Positions 4,689 through 6,646 of a stretch of DNA of 6,646 nt are shown here, piece after piece; within the stretch, counting starts at the first letter, position 1, and the number at the start of each line of letters is the position of its first letter. The DNA comes from Candidatus Eiseniibacteriota bacterium (lineage in GTDB: Bacteria > Eisenbacteria > RBG-16-71-46): assembly GCA_005893185.1 (NCBI GenBank), contig VBOS01000428.1, positions 1 through 6,646 on the forward strand, read 5' to 3'. A model generated the notes under the pieces. The model did no database searches. It saw only the letters and a list, made by a program, of their open reading frames with translations, and was not told the origin of the DNA. Made by a program: the position numbers and the translations under genes.

Positions 4689-5522
4689 ATGTCGAAGCGT
4701 TGGTTGCTGGCTCTGAGCGCGGTCGTGCTGATCTCGGGATGCGACGAGGACACGACCGCCCCGCGCGATGTCTATCCCCCCGCCGCCCCGCGCGGGCTGC
4801 ACAGCGTCACGGGAGACGGCGAGGCCCGGCTCTCCTGGCTCGCCAACACCGAGGCCGACGTTGCCGGCTACCGGGTCTACATGAGCCCTTGCGCCAGCGG
4901 CCCGAGCTGCCCTTACGACCGCGTGGGGGTGACCTCGGGGAACGTGTTCGTGGTGCCGCTCGCCAACGGCCAGACGCGATTCTTCGCGGTCTCGGCCTAC
5001 GACCGCGCGGGCAACGAAAGCAAGCTCTCCAAGGAGGACGTGTTCGATACGCCGCGCCCCGCAGGGACCGGTCTCGCGCTCACCGACTACGTCGCTGCGC
5101 CCGCCACCAGCGGCTACGACTTCTCGGCCTTCTCGGTGGTGCCCTGGGACAATCCCAACGTCGACATCTATTTCGGCTATGACGGAACGACCTACAAGAT
5201 GCTCACGCGCTTCGCCGACGTCGATCTCCAGGACGCCGGCTACACCGGGAGCCTCGACGACGTGGACTTCGCGCCCGGGGAATATGGCTGGTCCAACAAC
5301 GGCACTGTCGAGCTGATCGAGAGGCACAGCTACGTCGTCCGGATCGGATACCCCCTCGCCACCAACTACGCCAAGTTCCGCGTCGTTTCCTTGAGCGCGA
5401 GTCCGACGCGGGCGGTTCTTGACTGGGCCTATCAGACCGATCCGTTCAACCCTCAGCTGCGCGCGCCTTTGGCCAGCCGCGAGGGCGCCCGCGTGCGCAG
5501 GCCGCTCGCGGGGCAGAGGTGA
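4689..5522 (+). CDS. FnIII-domain lipoprotein of the cell envelope
   Basis: The product is 277 residues. It starts with a lipoprotein signal peptide: K3 and R4, a hydrophobic core at about 5-15, and lipobox I-S-G-C with lipidated Cys18. Asp19 follows; in E. coli an Asp at this place retains lipoproteins in the inner membrane, but the rule may not apply here. Residues 31-115 read as a fibronectin type III beta-sandwich (APRGL, LSWLANTEADVAGYRVY, then FFAVSAYDRAGNES), with C68 and C74 possibly disulfide bonded. Residues 130-265 are probably beta-rich and end in a 'YVVR ... NYAKFRV ... LDWAYQTDPFNPQL' pattern that recalls HmuY-type heme-binding lipoproteins; this likeness is weak inference. It is the first gene of the operon, behind a sigma54-like promoter, and ends 4 nt before the next start. 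The exact role is unknown. Confidence 0.88.
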   Translation: MSKRWLLALSAVVLISGCDEDTTAPRDVYPPAAPRGLHSVTGDGEARLSWLANTEADVAGYRVYMSPCASGPSCPYDRVGVTSGNVFVVPLANGQTRFFAVSAYDRAGNESKLSKEDVFDTPRPAGTGLALTDYVAAPATSGYDFSAFSVVPWDNPNVDIYFGYDGTTYKMLTRFADVDLQDAGYTGSLDDVDFAPGEYGWSNNGTVELIERHSYVVRIGYPLATNYAKFRVVSLSASPTRAVLDWAYQTDPFNPQLRAPLASREGARVRRPLAGQR

Positions 5523-5526
5523 GCGC

Positions 5527-5964
5527 ATGCTGCGGAGCTTCCCGACCCGCTGGATCGCGGCCCTGGCCGCGCTGGTCACCGTCGCCGGTTGCGCAGCCGG
5601 TATGGCCGCGGTCGATGCCGGGCACCCCGCCGGGCGTCCGCACCCCAGCTATTACTGCTATGATTGTCACGGGTATCGCTACTTCGACCCCTACTACGAC
5701 TGGTGCGCGGGCTACGGGTTCCGCTACCGGTGGAGCGCCTACCCGGAGGTCAACGACCTCTACCGGGCGCGCTACCTCCGGATTCGCGAGTCGCATCCCG
5801 AGTACGGGCGGTATCGCTACCGCGCCGGCTACCGCGAGGCCCGGCGGTACCGGGAGCCGGCGAGCTACGAGGCGTGGAAGTTCAGGGAGGAAGGGCGCGA
5901 CGGAAAGCGCGCAAGTCTTCGGGAGAAGAACGCTCCCGCCCGGGTAGTGACGGGAGATCCATGA
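5527..5964 (+). CDS. Small Tyr/Arg-rich lipoprotein with a CxxCH motif
   Basis: The product is 145 residues and I do not recognise a named family. ATG 5527 follows GAGGTGAG (5516-5523) at a good distance and lies 4 nt after the preceding stop, indicating translational coupling. A lipoprotein signal peptide ends in V-A-G-C, so Cys22 should be lipidated. The mature protein is strikingly rich in Tyr and Arg. C44-Y-D-C47-H48 is a CxxCH motif, the attachment signature for c-type heme, with a third Cys at 60 (CX2CX12C), which could instead make a metal site. The remainder (about 65-125) has repeated Y-R and R-Y pairs and no clear fold. The next gene's product carries the same CYDCH, suggesting shared function or assembly. 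Location would be the periplasmic face of a membrane. Confidence 0.82.
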   Translation: MLRSFPTRWIAALAALVTVAGCAAGMAAVDAGHPAGRPHPSYYCYDCHGYRYFDPYYDWCAGYGFRYRWSAYPEVNDLYRARYLRIRESHPEYGRYRYRAGYREARRYREPASYEAWKFREEGRDGKRASLREKNAPARVVTGDP

Positions 5965-6029
5965 GGGGCCGCGAGCGCAAGGAACCCCGCGACCGCAGGT
6001 CGCGCGATTCCCTGCGGGAAGGAGCGTGA
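5961..6029 (+). CDS. Possible 22-residue coupling peptide
   Basis: ATG 5961 overlaps the preceding gene's TGA (ATGA). The frame runs 22 codons to TGA 6027-6029, five bases before the next gene's ATG. The peptide is very basic and polar (R/E/D-rich). GGGAG (5952-5956) lies 4 nt upstream, rather close for a ribosome site. Tight spacing at both ends suggests reading through this frame could carry ribosomes to the DUF4384 gene and open the hairpins at 5988-6020, but it may simply be chance. Confidence 0.2.
   Translation: MRGRERKEPRDRRSRDSLREGA
5988..6020 (+). other. Two adjacent hairpins in the gap before the DUF4384 gene
   Basis: CGCGACC (5988-5994) pairs with GGTCGCG (5998-6004) over a 3-nt loop, and TTCCC (6008-6012) pairs with GGGAA (6016-6020), also over 3 nt. 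The second hairpin abuts the AAGGAG ribosome site (6019-6024) of the downstream gene and shares its AA. No T-tract follows, so these are more likely mRNA stability or translation elements than terminators. Confidence 0.45.
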
Positions 6030-6034
6030 TCATC

Positions 6035-6646
6035 ATGCGGAGGGCAGGCATTCTTCTGGCGCTTGCGACGTTGCTGGTTCCCGGCGCTTCGCACGCGCGT
6101 CAGGCGGTCGAGGTGTGGACCGACCGCGGGAACGAGGCGGTCTACGAGCCTGGCGAACGCATGCAAATCAAGGTGCGCAGCGCGGATGACGCGCACGTCC
6201 TGGTCTACGAGATCGATTCCGAGGGCTACGTCCGGCTGCTGTTCCCCGACATCGGCGGCTCCGGATTCCTCGAGGGCCGGGAGACCTATGGCATCCCGGC
6301 TGAGGGATCGAACGTCGACCTCGTGGTCCAGCAGCCCGTGGGCCAGTGCTACATCGTCGCGCTCGCCTCCGCCGCGCCCTTCGATTCCCTGCCCTGGTAT
6401 CTGCGGCCATACGACGCGCAGGCCGAGGCCGTGGGCTACGTCGGGGCTCCGCTCGAGGAGCAGGGCGTGACCGCCGAGGGGCGCATCGTGGGGGACCCGT
6501 TCGTGGCGATGGAGCGCATCCGGCGCCGCGTGGTCGAGCATGCGACCGACGCCGAAGCGTTCGCGACCGCCTACACCACCTACTACGTGCACCAGGCCGT
6601 GCGCTATCCGCGCTATGTCTGCTACGACTGCCATCGGCCCGGACAC
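6035..6646 (+). CDS. Secreted DUF4384 protein, 3' end beyond the window
   Basis: The frame is open from ATG 6035 to the window edge: 204 codons with no stop. AAGGAG (6019-6024) lies 10 nt upstream. The signal peptide has R2, R3, a hydrophobic core at 5-15 and probable cleavage after Ala21 (A-S-H-A|R), with no lipobox. Residues 24 to about 115 match the DUF4384 pattern: 'VEVWTDRG', 'VYEPGERMQIKVRS', then 'VLVYEIDSEGYVRLLFP'. DUF4384 is a beta-sandwich found in many secreted or kinase-attached proteins; its function is not settled. The last visible residues are RYVCYDCHRPGH, with C196-x-x-C199-H200, the same CYDCH found in the preceding lipoprotein. It is third in the operon, after a 70-nt gap holding two hairpins. 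It probably acts in the periplasm or cell envelope. Confidence 0.88.
   Translation, partial: MRRAGILLALATLLVPGASHARQAVEVWTDRGNEAVYEPGERMQIKVRSADDAHVLVYEIDSEGYVRLLFPDIGGSGFLEGRETYGIPAEGSNVDLVVQQPVGQCYIVALASAAPFDSLPWYLRPYDAQAEAVGYVGAPLEEQGVTAEGRIVGDPFVAMERIRRRVVEHATDAEAFATAYTTYYVHQAVRYPRYVCYDCHRPGH

Noticed and set aside
4362..5579. Minus-strand open frame of 405 codons opposite the lipoprotein gene
   Set aside because: The plus strand has a perfect ribosome site, lipobox and FnIII sequence; the minus frame shows none of these.

Overview
This is a GC-rich bacterial window with dense coding and strong Shine-Dalgarno sites. The mix of proteins (a very large TPR-GAF-sigma54 activator, an FnIII lipoprotein, a Tyr-rich lipoprotein and a DUF4384 protein) suits a Gram-negative environmental lineage such as Candidatus Eisenbacteria or a deltaproteobacterial/myxobacterial relative. 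I cannot fix the taxon from sequence alone.

Layout, all on the + strand. Positions 1-81 are the tail of an upstream gene, probably a Ppx/GppA-like phosphatase. A sigma70-type promoter (183-212) precedes a small secreted protein of unknown function (350-676). Its stop codon lies inside a perfect 13-bp terminator hairpin (666-700). Next comes a 1049-codon bacterial enhancer-binding protein (723-3872; GTG 789 is a better-supported start). It has about twelve TPR-like repeats, a GAF domain, a sigma54-interacting AAA+ domain with intact GAFTGA, and a Fis-type helix-turn-helix. An 816-bp gap without protein genes follows (3873-4688). The window ends in an apparent operon: FnIII lipoprotein (4689-5522), Tyr-rich lipoprotein (5527-5964) and a secreted DUF4384 protein cut by the window edge (6035 onward).

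The gap is the most interesting part. It holds two near-consensus -24/-12 sigma54 promoters, at 4100-4115 and 4623-4638, directly downstream of a sigma54 activator gene. The first is followed by about 350 nt of strongly foldable sequence: an 8-bp hairpin, an 18-bp uninterrupted helix with internal G-U pairs, further helices, and a 13-bp hairpin with a U-rich tail that looks like an intrinsic terminator. The G-U pairs favour a + strand RNA. The second promoter sits 40 nt of leader upstream of the lipoprotein operon, which has a perfect anti-SD match. The inference is a self-contained module: a TPR/GAF-sensing activator switching on, with sigma54, both a structured noncoding RNA and an envelope lipoprotein operon. 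I did not recognise the RNA as a known class.

The second and third operon proteins share a CYDCH (CxxCH) motif, the c-type heme attachment signature, which could also be a metal site. The activator's AAA+ domain departs from the family at two conserved ATPase positions.
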